DNA of 64,000 nt from Phycisphaerales bacterium AB-hyl4 (GTDB lineage: Bacteria > Planctomycetota > Phycisphaerae > Phycisphaerales > Phycisphaeraceae): assembly GCA_041821185.1 (NCBI GenBank), contig JBGUBD010000003.1, positions 248,001 through 312,000 of the forward strand. Direction: 5' to 3'. The notes below the pieces were generated by a model. It saw only the letters and a program-made list of their open reading frames with translations. It was not told the origin of the DNA and ran no database searches. The translations under genes and the position numbers were made by a program. Below are positions 1-7,332 of this stretch, in pieces (position 1 is the stretch's first letter; the number at the start of each line of letters is the position of its first letter).

Positions 1-538
1 TGCCCGTCGCGTCGATCGCCGCCATCGCTTCATCGCCTTGATGCAATCGCCCCGTCACCCACTGACCCGCCGCAACCACTTTCGCCCCCAGCGAGCCCTG
101 CCCCGCGCCGCCAGGCCAGACCAGCATCGCCAACACCCACACCAGCAACAGCAACGTCTGCAACCCCAGCAGCACTGCCAGTACACCAAACACATTCACC
201 GCTTCCCCGGCCTGACCGGCGGGGCCGATCTCCAACGCCCCTCGCGCCGCCCCGGCCCCCAGCAGCGCCCACACGACGATCGCCACCGTCACCGCCCACC
301 CGCCAACCTGTCGCATCCGTGCCAGCGCATTGCGCAACGGCTTCGCCACCGGCAGCGCAGCCGCACGTTTTACGACACGTTGCTCCAGCCCGCCGCCCGC
401 CTCGCGTGCCGCCGCTTCCGCGGAGGGCGCGCCGAGCAACGGGCCAGCCGAGGCCTCATACGCCTGCACCGCTTCCGCCAGCATCCGGTCGTTGAACCGC
501 AACTGTGTCGCCTTGTCGTGATGCGCTTCGGCCGACAT
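1..538 (-). CDS. DUF2868-like membrane protein, N-terminal part
   Basis: The reading frame is open from an ATG at 538 to the left edge, so only about 179 N-terminal residues are visible. Residues 1-75 are hydrophilic and probably helical (rich in Ala, Glu and Arg). Two hydrophobic segments follow at about 80-103 and 117-141, so this is an inner-membrane protein. The arrangement resembles the DUF2868 family, which is often encoded beside a DUF3482 GTPase-like protein; that partner would lie outside the window. The family function is unknown. There is no Shine-Dalgarno sequence, but TAGGAT lies 7 nt upstream of the ATG and could be a -10 element. The family assignment is from memory of its N-terminal pattern and is moderate; the reading frame itself is convincing. 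Confidence 0.6.
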   Translation of the reverse strand, partial: MSAEAHHDKATQLRFNDRMLAEAVQAYEASAGPLLGAPSAEAAAREAGGGLEQRVVKRAAALPVAKPLRNALARMRQVGGWAVTVAIVVWALLGAGAARGALEIGPAGQAGEAVNVFGVLAVLLGLQTLLLLVWVLAMLVWPGGAGQGSLGAKVVAAGQWVTGRLHQGDEAMAAIDATG

Positions 539-643
539 AGCCACAATCCTATACGCAACATCGACCGGGGACACGATCAAGCGACGTGCCGCCGGCTCAC
601 GCGTCAAAGGCGGCGACTTGCATATGTGACCATCCGCGAACGA

Positions 644-1174
644 TCAGGTGGCCGACTGTGGCTCGTCATAGGTCAGGTCGAGGTGGAGGTGCTCGCGAAG
701 TTCTTCGAGTGCCTGATACAGTTCGTTCATGTTCGCGTCGTCGGGAACGCCAAGCTCCACGTTGGCTTTGAACAGCAGCTCGCCGGTCATCGGAGCGCTG
801 TATGAATCGCTGGTGAGTTCTTCGACGTTGATGTTTCGTCGGCTAAGCTCGCGGGCGAGGTCGCGGACGATGCCCGGGCGGTCGTGGCCTACGAATTCCA
901 GCCTGAGCGTGCGAGCGGGCTGCGGCGTCGAACGCTCGGCCCGCTGAACGACGATATGCAGCCGATCGTTCGCAAGCCCCTGCAACGCCTTTTCCAGCGA
1001 GGCGGCGTGCTCCGTCGGCACGGTCAGCCAGACGAGCCCAGCGAACTGGCCGCCAACCGTCGCCATTCGGCTCTCCACCCAGTTGCCATGCTCGGCGGCA
1101 ATGGTTTCCGAAAGCGATTCAACCAGGCCCCGGCGATCCGGGCCTACAACTGTCAGTACGAAAGAGTCATACAT
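644..1174 (-). CDS. double ACT-domain protein, GcvR-like
   Basis: A 176-residue cytoplasmic protein made almost entirely of two ACT domains (about 5-75 and 88-165), each opening with the usual glycine turn (VVGPDRRGLVES and FVGHDRPGIVRD). This is the layout of the glycine cleavage system repressor GcvR and related amino-acid-sensing regulators. No DNA-binding domain is present, so any regulation would act through a partner protein. An in-frame ATG at 1180 touches the GAGGAA motif directly, whereas the ATG at 1174 lies 6 nt from it, so 1174 is the better start. No gcv genes are nearby, so the target cannot be inferred from context. Confidence 0.85.
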   Translation of the reverse strand: MYDSFVLTVVGPDRRGLVESLSETIAAEHGNWVESRMATVGGQFAGLVWLTVPTEHAASLEKALQGLANDRLHIVVQRAERSTPQPARTLRLEFVGHDRPGIVRDLARELSRRNINVEELTSDSYSAPMTGELLFKANVELGVPDDANMNELYQALEELREHLHLDLTYDEPQSAT

Positions 1175-1360
1175 CAGCATTTCCTCGGCAATACAGGGTT
1201 CAGCCTCACCATTCTACCCGGAATCGGGGTTAGTGAGGGCCCGCCAGTTCGCTTGATGCCACTGACACATGGACGCCCCGCGTTTCGGTGGAGCGGTCTG
1301 CATACGATGGAATGATGCTTAAGCCAACGCAGGTGTGCGTCGAAATGGGCCAATAAAAAA

Positions 1361-1387
1361 AGCCCCGCCGAGCGAATCGGCGGGGCT
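1361..1387 (-). terminator. rho-independent terminator
   Basis: A perfect 11-bp stem (AGCCCCGCCGA pairing with TCGGCGGGGCT) with a 5-nt loop. On the minus strand it is followed by a run of seven T, on the plus strand by TTTTGTGTTTTT. It lies about 40 nt past the stop of the Skp-like gene at 1430 and can act in both directions. Confidence 0.9.
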
Positions 1388-1429
1388 TTTGTGTTTTTAA
1401 ACGATCACGGTGTGATCGTGTGGTTGGAT

Positions 1430-2128
1430 TTACCACACAGCGCCTTCACCGTTGTCCTGCTCGGCGTCCGCGTCTTCTTCCGTGTCCTCATCCTGGCCGA
1501 AGCCGCCCATCAGCGCGTCTTCTTCCTGGTCGTCGCCCTGTTCAATTCGCTGAACAACGCGGTCGGTGAGGTCAATGGTTTCGAAGCTGCCGTCCTCGTC
1601 ATGGAGCACTTCCAGTACGATCATGTCAACGCCTTCTTCACCGGCGACCTCGCGGGCCATTTCACGGATCTCATCGAGCGTTTCCTGATCAATGCCGGAG
1701 TCTTCACGTTCGCCATCCTGGCGGAATGGATCCTGTCCCGCCTGTGCGGGCTGCTGAAGGTCGCCATCTTCCTGCTGACCGTCGCGAGCCTGCTGGTCCC
1801 GGTCCTGGTCTTGGCCGAGTTGACCGTCACGGGCCTGCTGGTCCTGACCTTCGCCGAGTTGACCCTCGCGGGCTTCCCGATCGTCTCGGTCTTTCTTGTC
1901 CTTGTGAGCTTCGAGAACAGCCATCAGATCGACCGTGCCGATACGCAACTCACCACCGGCGCGTTCACCGTCCTGGCCGAGCTGCTGCTGCTCCTGGTGC
2001 TGTTCACCAGCTTGCTGCTGGTCCTGTTCGGTTTGCTCTTGCTGCTCGCCAAACTGTGCGGCGGCGCCCATCGTGAGGCATCCAATAGCAAGGCCTGCGG
2101 TCGCTGTCTTCAAAAATCCTGGTCGCAT
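1430..2128 (-). CDS. secreted Skp/OmpH-like protein with Q/D/G-rich core
   Basis: A 232-residue protein with a signal peptide (about 1-24, ending AAA-QF), so periplasmic. Residues 61-77 (IGTVDLMAVLEAHKDKK) resemble the first strand and helix of Skp/OmpH chaperones, and the segment near 170-205 (EEGVDMIVLEVL ... IDLTDRVVQRI) resembles the closing strand and helix. In Skp these flank a long coiled-coil tentacle. Here the middle (about 80-150) is low-complexity and dominated by Gln, Asp, Gly and Arg in imperfect repeats around GQDQDR and QQARDGQ, and the C-terminus is very acidic. The ATG at 2128 is preceded by AGAGGA at 6 nt, which favours it over the in-frame ATG at 2200. No BamA or lpx gene adjoins. 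The Skp relation is an inference from the two edge motifs. Confidence 0.7.
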   Translation of the reverse strand: MRPGFLKTATAGLAIGCLTMGAAAQFGEQQEQTEQDQQQAGEQHQEQQQLGQDGERAGGELRIGTVDLMAVLEAHKDKKDRDDREAREGQLGEGQDQQARDGQLGQDQDRDQQARDGQQEDGDLQQPAQAGQDPFRQDGEREDSGIDQETLDEIREMAREVAGEEGVDMIVLEVLHDEDGSFETIDLTDRVVQRIEQGDDQEEDALMGGFGQDEDTEEDADAEQDNGEGAVW

Positions 2129-2390
2129 GGTGCGTCCTCTCTTCTCTCCCTCGTTGAGGAGGGTCATAAAATGCTCTGATTCATTCAGAGCGTGGTTCAA
2201 AGCGGGTCATTTCCGGATCGGCCGATTTTCCGTCTGCATGCACTAAGAATTACGAGTGGGAAGCTAGGCTGTCTTTCCAAATCTTGAAAAAATCCCGGTT
2301 TTGGTGGATAAGCTGACGTGCATCAGGAAAACCCGGGGTTGCCGTAGCTCACTGATCCTGCCCGTCGCACGCATTGGTATGGAGGCGCGT

Positions 2391-2738
2391 TTAGATCGCG
2401 ATGAACAGCGACCGACGCTTGTTCGGCTCGACGTGACGTGTGCGATGACCTTTGCCGACCGTGTCCTCGACGAGCAGTATGTCGCCGCCACGGAACGTAC
2501 GACGTTCGCCGGTTGAGACTTCAATTTCGATCACGCCATCGAGCAGCACGATGTACTGTCGGCGCGGCGCGTTGTGCCAGTCGTAGTCATAGCCGGGCTC
2601 GTTCTCACGAAAGATGATCGCCTTGGCGGGCATCGGTTCGGAGAGTCGGCCGATCTCGCCCGCGTCGTTCAGTGGAATATCGGTCTCCTCGAAATGCGAT
2701 TCGCCTTGGTCGTCGGCGTAGACGCGAGTGACTTTCAT
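2391..2738 (-). CDS. small cupin-domain protein
   Basis: A 115-residue single-domain cupin. The barrel motifs appear as a WHNAPRRQYIVLLDGVIEIEV stretch split over residues about 54-74 and a G-D-I-L-L-V-E-D segment near 85-95 followed by GKGHRTRH. It may bind a metal and act as a small dioxygenase, isomerase or binding protein; the substrate cannot be read. The start ATG overlaps the stop of the upstream esterase gene by 4 bp (ATGA), with GAGGAAG 8 nt ahead, so the two are translationally coupled. It is the last gene of an operon with the ring-cleaving dioxygenase and the esterase, which suggests a role in handling aromatic or quinone compounds. Confidence 0.85.
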   Translation of the reverse strand: MKVTRVYADDQGESHFEETDIPLNDAGEIGRLSEPMPAKAIIFRENEPGYDYDWHNAPRRQYIVLLDGVIEIEVSTGERRTFRGGDILLVEDTVGKGHRTRHVEPNKRRSLFIAI

Positions 2739-3391
2739 GATGTCGCTTCCTCATCGCCTGCGAGCACCTTTTCCAACATCGCACGGCAGACGCGCAACTC
2801 GTCATCGTTGACCGTATGCGGCAGGCCCGGATACCGGCGGACTTCGACAACCGCGCCCATGCGCGAAAGCACGGCCTCCGTTTCGCGGACACGTTCGAAA
2901 GGAATGTGCGCGTCAGGATCGTTGCAGCCGAGGAACACGGGCGTGCTTTCGAGTGAGCCGGCGTAATCGCGCGATGTTCCGGGCGGGCCGATGAGTCCGC
3001 CGGTCAACGCCATGACCGCGCCGTAGCGACGTGGGTGCCTTGCGATGAACTCACTGGTCAGGCAAGCGCCTTGCGAGAAGCCGAGCAGGGCGATGCGATG
3101 GCTGGGGACGCCACGGCTAAGCAGATCGTCGACGATTTCGGCCAGGCGTTTCAACGCCGAGTCGAGGTAAGGCTGGTTGGTTTCGATCTCCGCCAGGAAG
3201 GGGTTGGGGTACCAGGTGTGATTGGCGGCCTGCGGCGCGAGGCCGGCGAGGTTGGATAGATCGAGCGTGCGATGCAAAGCGAGGATGCTCTGCGCATCAG
3301 CGCCGCGGCCGTGGACGAGAACGAGTGTGGCGTCGGCATTTTCCGGCGACGGGCCGGCGGTGAGCATGGGCTGGTCGGCGTGGGGGTGCAT
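2735..3391 (-). CDS. phospholipase/carboxylesterase-family hydrolase, MhqD-like
   Basis: A 218-residue alpha/beta hydrolase of the small carboxylesterase (YpfH/MhqD) type. The nucleophile elbow GFSQGA places the catalytic Ser at about 106; the Asp is probably in LGCNDPDAHIP near 159 and the His in LPHTVNDDE near 190. HGRGA near 27-31 is the oxyanion loop. No signal peptide, so cytoplasmic. It sits 63 nt after the dioxygenase gene and overlaps the cupin gene. In Bacillus subtilis a related hydrolase (MhqD) and a ring-cleaving dioxygenase (MhqO) are co-encoded for quinone/catechol resistance, so the pairing supports a similar role. The ATG at 3391 has no Shine-Dalgarno sequence; its leader is made of heptanucleotide repeats. 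An ATG at 3367 is an alternative. Confidence 0.85.
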   Translation of the reverse strand: MHPHADQPMLTAGPSPENADATLVLVHGRGADAQSILALHRTLDLSNLAGLAPQAANHTWYPNPFLAEIETNQPYLDSALKRLAEIVDDLLSRGVPSHRIALLGFSQGACLTSEFIARHPRRYGAVMALTGGLIGPPGTSRDYAGSLESTPVFLGCNDPDAHIPFERVRETEAVLSRMGAVVEVRRYPGLPHTVNDDELRVCRAMLEKVLAGDEEATS

Positions 3392-3396
3392 CGTTT

Positions 3397-3431
3397 GGTT
3401 TCTGGTTGCTGGTTACTGGTTTCGGGTTGTG
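3397..3431. repeat. degenerate heptanucleotide tandem repeat (five units)
   Basis: Five consecutive 7-nt units that all begin GGTT (for example GGTTTCT and GGTTGCT). They fill the leader of the esterase gene where a ribosome-binding site would be expected. The same 7-nt period recurs near 29150 and 37700. Confidence 0.75.
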
Positions 3432-3454
3432 CTGGTGAGGCGCGGTGCGCTGGG

Positions 3455-4402
3455 TCAGAGCGGCTTGAGATTGGCCTCGATTTGTTGGCGTTGTGGTTCG
3501 AGGAACGGGGGCAGCGCGAGCGACTGGCCGAGCGTGTCGGCGGACTCGTCGACGGCGAAGCCTGGCCCGTCCGTGGCGATCTCGAAAAGGATGCCGCCAG
3601 GCTCGCGGAAGTAAAGGCTGCGGAAATAGAAGCGGTCGACCGGGCCGCTGGCGTTGATGCCGGAGGACGCGAGGCGCTCGGCCCACTTTTCATAATCGTC
3701 GAATGTCGGCGTGCGGAAGGCAACATGATGAACGCCGCCTGCACCGTAGCGAGCGCGTGGCAGGTCGGGCTCGACGCGAACGTGCAACTCGGCCGCGGGG
3801 CCGGCGTCACCCATCTCGTAGACGTAGGTGGTCGGGCCGGTCGCTTCGGCGTGTGTGTATTGGCGTGCCTGCCGCATCTCCATCAGGCCGGTGAGCACAC
3901 GGCTGGTCGGCTCAAGGTCGGGCACGCTGATGACAATCGGGCCAAGCCCGCGCACCTGATGTTCGACGGCCACGGGGCTGTCCTGCCAGGGGTGGGCTTC
4001 GCCGACACCGTCATCAACGACGAGACTGATGCGTTGCCCCTCGGGGTCTTCAAAGTCGAGTGTGGACCGGTTGTCGCGCTTGACAATGTCGCTGACGGCG
4101 ATGCCGTGGTCGGTGAGTCGCTTGGCCCACCATGTCAGGCTGGCTTCGTCGGCGACACGCAGGCCGGTGCGGACGATGCTTCGCGTACCGCGCCGTTCGG
4201 GCGCGGCGGGCCAGTCGAAGAATGTCAGATCCGTACCGGGACTGCCTTTGCCGTCGGCATAGAACAGGTGGTAGGCGGAAACGTCGTCCTGGTTGACTGT
4301 TTTCTTGACCAGCCGCATGCCGAGCGTCTGCGTATAAAACGCGAGGTTGCCCGGGGCGTCGGCCGTGATGGCGGTGAGGTGATGGATGCCGGCTAACTGC
4401 AT
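3455..4402 (-). CDS. VOC-family ring-cleaving dioxygenase, MhqO-like
   Basis: A 315-residue protein with two vicinal-oxygen-chelate (glyoxalase-fold) domains, about 3-145 and 150-310. The first opens with [13 protein letters not shown], whose His is a metal ligand; the second has [10 protein letters not shown] near 223 and ends in [15 protein letters not shown], giving the second His and the Glu ligand. This is the pattern of the MhqA/MhqO ring-cleaving dioxygenases that open catechol or hydroquinone rings using Fe(II) or another metal. The start is firm: GGAGGGAATT precedes the ATG. It heads a three-gene operon with the esterase and cupin, which together look like a detoxification module. 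A 10-bp palindrome lies just upstream of the start. Confidence 0.88.
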   Translation of the reverse strand: MQLAGIHHLTAITADAPGNLAFYTQTLGMRLVKKTVNQDDVSAYHLFYADGKGSPGTDLTFFDWPAAPERRGTRSIVRTGLRVADEASLTWWAKRLTDHGIAVSDIVKRDNRSTLDFEDPEGQRISLVVDDGVGEAHPWQDSPVAVEHQVRGLGPIVISVPDLEPTSRVLTGLMEMRQARQYTHAEATGPTTYVYEMGDAGPAAELHVRVEPDLPRARYGAGGVHHVAFRTPTFDDYEKWAERLASSGINASGPVDRFYFRSLYFREPGGILFEIATDGPGFAVDESADTLGQSLALPPFLEPQRQQIEANLKPL

Positions 4403-4418
4403 AATTCCCTCCGTTGCA

Positions 4419-4428
4419 TTTCGCGAAA
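4419..4428. promoter_or_regulatory. palindrome upstream of the dioxygenase operon
   Basis: TTTCGCGAAA is a perfect 10-bp palindrome 16 nt upstream of the dioxygenase start. It could be an operator for a quinone- or redox-responsive repressor, but no regulator gene adjoins and such a short palindrome can arise by chance. Confidence 0.3.
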
Positions 4429-4503
4429 CGCTCTTGCTATGTCGACGCAGCCGCTAATTTGATCACAGCTAACAGGAGCCATCGTGGTTGGATGCGCCGG
4501 CGT

Positions 4504-6147
4504 CTACGTCGGTCGCAGAGGGACGTCGAGAATGATCTTTGTTCCGCGGTCGGGCTTTGTGTCAAGATGCATTCGGCCGCCGATCAAATGCAGACGCTCG
4601 CGAATGCTCAGCAGCCCGTACCCCGCGCGGCCAGCCGATGGCTCCTTAAGGGAATCCGGGTCGAAGCCCTTGCCCTGATCTTCAACAATGGTGTGCAACT
4701 GATCAGGATTGGGCTGAGTCATGCGAACGTGAGCCTCCTTCACGTCAGCGTGTTTGACGGCATTCAGAAGCAGTTCACGTACGGCCTGAAAGATGAATAT
4801 GCGAACACTTTCTTCCGTGGGTTCGGCGATACCGTCGGTGTCGACTTCAACCGTCAGGCCATGCATCTGATGCATCCATTGGCCAAGCCAACGAAGGGCG
4901 GCGACCAATCCTTCGTCGTGCAGCACGGGCGGGCTGAGTTCAACGGTCAACGAACGCGAGGCATCGACGGCCTGGCCAAGCAAGTCGTTGGCACGCCTGA
5001 GGGTCTGCGTCAGTTGTGGATCGTCGGTCAGATTCTGCGCACTGGCGAGTTGAAATCGCGAGGCGACGAGCAGTTGTTGGAGGTGGTCGTGGAGCACTTG
5101 GGCGAGGCGTCGGCGTTCCTGTTCCTCGGCTCGTGTGAGTTGGAACGCCAGGGCACGGATCTGCTGCGTCCGCCGAACGACGCGCTGCTCCAGTGTTTCG
5201 TTGAGATCATTGAGTTGGTCCTCCACGGCCTGGCGTTGTATGGCACCGCCGAGGATGTTGGCGATCGCCTGGAGGAAATTGACATCGTCGCGGGTGAATT
5301 CCCGGCGGCTTGTGGCGTGAGCGCTCAGGACGCCGAAGGTGTGCGAGTATTCGCCCGCCACGATCACGCTTACGCCGCTGACAGCACCTTGCTCGCTGAG
5401 TAGTGTGGAATCTTTAAAGCGATTCTCTTCCGGCAGGTTTTCCACGATCACAGGGCCGCGGGTGGCCAACGTGTAGCCTGCGAGCGTATCTTTACCGCCC
5501 TCGACGGTCGCGTGCCCGATCAGTTGTTCCGGCCAGCCGACGCCTACCACCAGTTGAAAGACGTTTTCCTCTTCTTTCCATCGCAGCACGTCGACCAGCG
5601 GCGTTTCAAGCGTGCGACTGATCAGTTTGGCTGCCTCTTGAATGAGCTTGAACAGAGGGATGGTTTGCAGGGCTTGCTGCCCCAGTTCCGCCACGGCACG
5701 CTGCTGCCGTGCGTGGGTTTCCAGTTGTTCCTGAGACTGCTTGGCCTGGGTTTGATCGCGGAGAATTTTGAGGAAGCCGATCGCCTCGCCCGCATCGTTT
5801 TTCAAGGGCATCATCAGACCGTTGGACCAGAAGCACGAACCATCTTTCCGCGCGTGCCAACGTTCGTCTTCGCCGCGGCCGGTGGTGAGGGCACTTTTCC
5901 GCTCGCGGTCGGATATCCGATTTTTGACATCTTCTCTCGTAAAAATGACGTCGGCCGACAGTCCGATCGCTTCCTCTTCCGAATAGCCAAGCAGTCGCTC
6001 GGCCCCGTTGTTCCAACTGGTGATTTGGCCGTCGAGGTCGGTGGTGAAAATAGCGAAATCGAGGGCGCTATCGAGGATCAGGCGGAGGCGTTGTTCGCTC
6101 TGCCGAAAGGCTTCAGCCGGGTTGTCGCCGAAATCAGGGCGGGGCAT
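4504..6147 (-). CDS. orphan PAS-GAF sensor histidine kinase (NarL-type)
   Basis: A 547-residue soluble sensor kinase. A PAS domain (about 15-130, with ITSWNNGAERLLGYSEEEAIG) is followed by a GAF domain (about 155-310), a HisKA_3 dimerisation domain (about 335-410) and a HATPase_c domain (about 430-545). His353 in ERRRLAQVLHDHLQQLL is the likely phosphorylated residue. The N-box is AVRELLLNAVKHADV and the G-box is EDQGKGFDPDSL; the C-terminal GYGLLSIRERLHLIGG is typical of NarX/DesK-type kinases, which pair with LuxR-type response regulators. No transmembrane segment is seen, so the signal is probably cytoplasmic (PAS or GAF ligand, redox, light). No response regulator is encoded nearby. It is divergent from another orphan kinase. 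Confidence 0.93.
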   Translation of the reverse strand: MPRPDFGDNPAEAFRQSEQRLRLILDSALDFAIFTTDLDGQITSWNNGAERLLGYSEEEAIGLSADVIFTREDVKNRISDRERKSALTTGRGEDERWHARKDGSCFWSNGLMMPLKNDAGEAIGFLKILRDQTQAKQSQEQLETHARQQRAVAELGQQALQTIPLFKLIQEAAKLISRTLETPLVDVLRWKEEENVFQLVVGVGWPEQLIGHATVEGGKDTLAGYTLATRGPVIVENLPEENRFKDSTLLSEQGAVSGVSVIVAGEYSHTFGVLSAHATSRREFTRDDVNFLQAIANILGGAIQRQAVEDQLNDLNETLEQRVVRRTQQIRALAFQLTRAEEQERRRLAQVLHDHLQQLLVASRFQLASAQNLTDDPQLTQTLRRANDLLGQAVDASRSLTVELSPPVLHDEGLVAALRWLGQWMHQMHGLTVEVDTDGIAEPTEESVRIFIFQAVRELLLNAVKHADVKEAHVRMTQPNPDQLHTIVEDQGKGFDPDSLKEPSAGRAGYGLLSIRERLHLIGGRMHLDTKPDRGTKIILDVPLRPT

Positions 6148-6346
6148 GGGGTTTTGTCCGTTTGTACGTATAGCCGATGGTAGAACCGATATTGGTCAGG
6201 TTCCATCTCGATTCTAATCGCACAATCAAACGAACGCTTGCCGGTACGCCACAGCGATCGGTCTGACAGGTCGGATGAATGGGCCAAATCGGCTGGGTTT
6301 GTGTGTATGCGGTTGCCAGGATCAGCGGCGGCGGCGCGGGCGGGCG

Positions 6347-6376
6347 TTGGCTGGACGCGGCCGAGGCGGCTATTCT
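6347..6376 (+). promoter_or_regulatory. promoter predicting a leaderless transcript (histidine kinase)
   Basis: TTGGCT at 6347-6352 and TATTCT at 6371-6376 are separated by 18 nt. The -10 element ends 8 nt before the ATG at 6385, which would place the transcription start at or next to the ATG. No Shine-Dalgarno sequence is present. Confidence 0.5.
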
Positions 6377-6384
6377 CATCGCCC

Positions 6385-7275
6385 ATGGAACCGCTGGCGG
6401 CATTGATGATCGGACTTGGGCTCGGGGCGCTGCTGGCGCTGCCGCTGGCGATCGTCTGGAGTCGACGCACCGCCAGGCGGGTCCGTCGGCTGGAGCAGCG
6501 CGCCCGCGCCGCCGAGCGACTCGCCGAACTGGGCACGCTCACCGGCGGGTTGGCTCACGAGATCAAAAACCCGCTGTCGACCATCGGGCTCAATATCCAA
6601 CTGCTTCAGGAAGACCTCAACGACATCGCCGAGCAGGTGCCGACCGGGGCGTCGTCGGAAGAAAAATTCGGGCGGGTGCAGCGCCGCTTCGGCGCGCTGG
6701 GGCGAGAGACGCAGCGACTGCGCGAGATTCTCGAAGACTTCCTCCGCTTTGCCGGCCGCGTGGAGTTGGACCTCGAAGCAACTGATCTGAACGCGCTCAT
6801 TGACGAGCTGACCGACTTTTTCGAGCCCCAAGCTCGTGCCGGCCAGGTAAACCTGCGCACGCAGTTGATGGCTCAGCCTGCGATCGCGATGGCGGACCCC
6901 TCCTTACTGAAGCAGGCATTGCTCAACCTGCTGATCAATGGGCTGCAGGCCATGGCCGAAGCACGCGAGAAGGGCAAGCCGCATGGCGGGGCGAGTGAGT
7001 TGATCGTCCGCACCGAACGCCGACGGCCGCTGGATCACGATGAGATACACATCCACATCACCGACACCGGCCCCGGCATGAGCGAAGACGTCGCGGCCAA
7101 GGTGTTTCAGCCTTACTTCTCCACCAAGCGCGGCGGCACGGGGCTGGGCCTGCCAACGACACGTCGCATCATTGAAGAGCATGGCGGCCACATTGATGTG
7201 CATGCCGCCGTCGGCCAGGGCACGGACTTCACCATCGCATTACCGGCGGCGCTGGATGAGGCGTCGGCAAGCTGA
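6385..7275 (+). CDS. NtrB-like membrane sensor histidine kinase
   Basis: A 296-residue histidine kinase with one N-terminal membrane segment (about 5-26), a short linker coiled coil and then HisKA. His58 in GGLAHEIKNPLSTIGLN is the phospho-acceptor. The HATPase_c domain carries ALLNLLINGLQAM (N-box), ITDTGPGMSEDVAAKVF (G1) and STKRGGTGLGLPTTRRI (F/G2). This is the NtrB/AtoS class that normally phosphorylates a sigma-54 activator. No response regulator or sensory input domain is present, so sensing must come from the membrane segment or a partner. The ATG at 6385 is chosen because the frame upstream looks non-coding and a promoter lies directly before it. It is convergent with the DsbD-like gene. 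Confidence 0.9.
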   Translation: MEPLAALMIGLGLGALLALPLAIVWSRRTARRVRRLEQRARAAERLAELGTLTGGLAHEIKNPLSTIGLNIQLLQEDLNDIAEQVPTGASSEEKFGRVQRRFGALGRETQRLREILEDFLRFAGRVELDLEATDLNALIDELTDFFEPQARAGQVNLRTQLMAQPAIAMADPSLLKQALLNLLINGLQAMAEAREKGKPHGGASELIVRTERRRPLDHDEIHIHITDTGPGMSEDVAAKVFQPYFSTKRGGTGLGLPTTRRIIEEHGGHIDVHAAVGQGTDFTIALPAALDEASAS

Positions 7276-7332
7276 CAACCTTGCCTCGTCGCGACGGGCG
7301 AAGTTTAGAAGTTTAACGTGGCGCGATGTGGT

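Noticed and set aside
38..805. 255-codon plus-strand frame at the left edge
   Set aside because: Overlaps the DUF2868-like gene and the ACT protein, both with protein-like composition; the frame is Arg/His/Gln-rich.
2290..2340. Possible hairpin GGTTTT...AAAACC after the cupin gene
   Set aside because: Only six clean base pairs, with a bulge; too weak to call a terminator.
3272..4396. 374-codon plus-strand frame
   Set aside because: Antisense to the ring-cleaving dioxygenase, whose motifs are complete.
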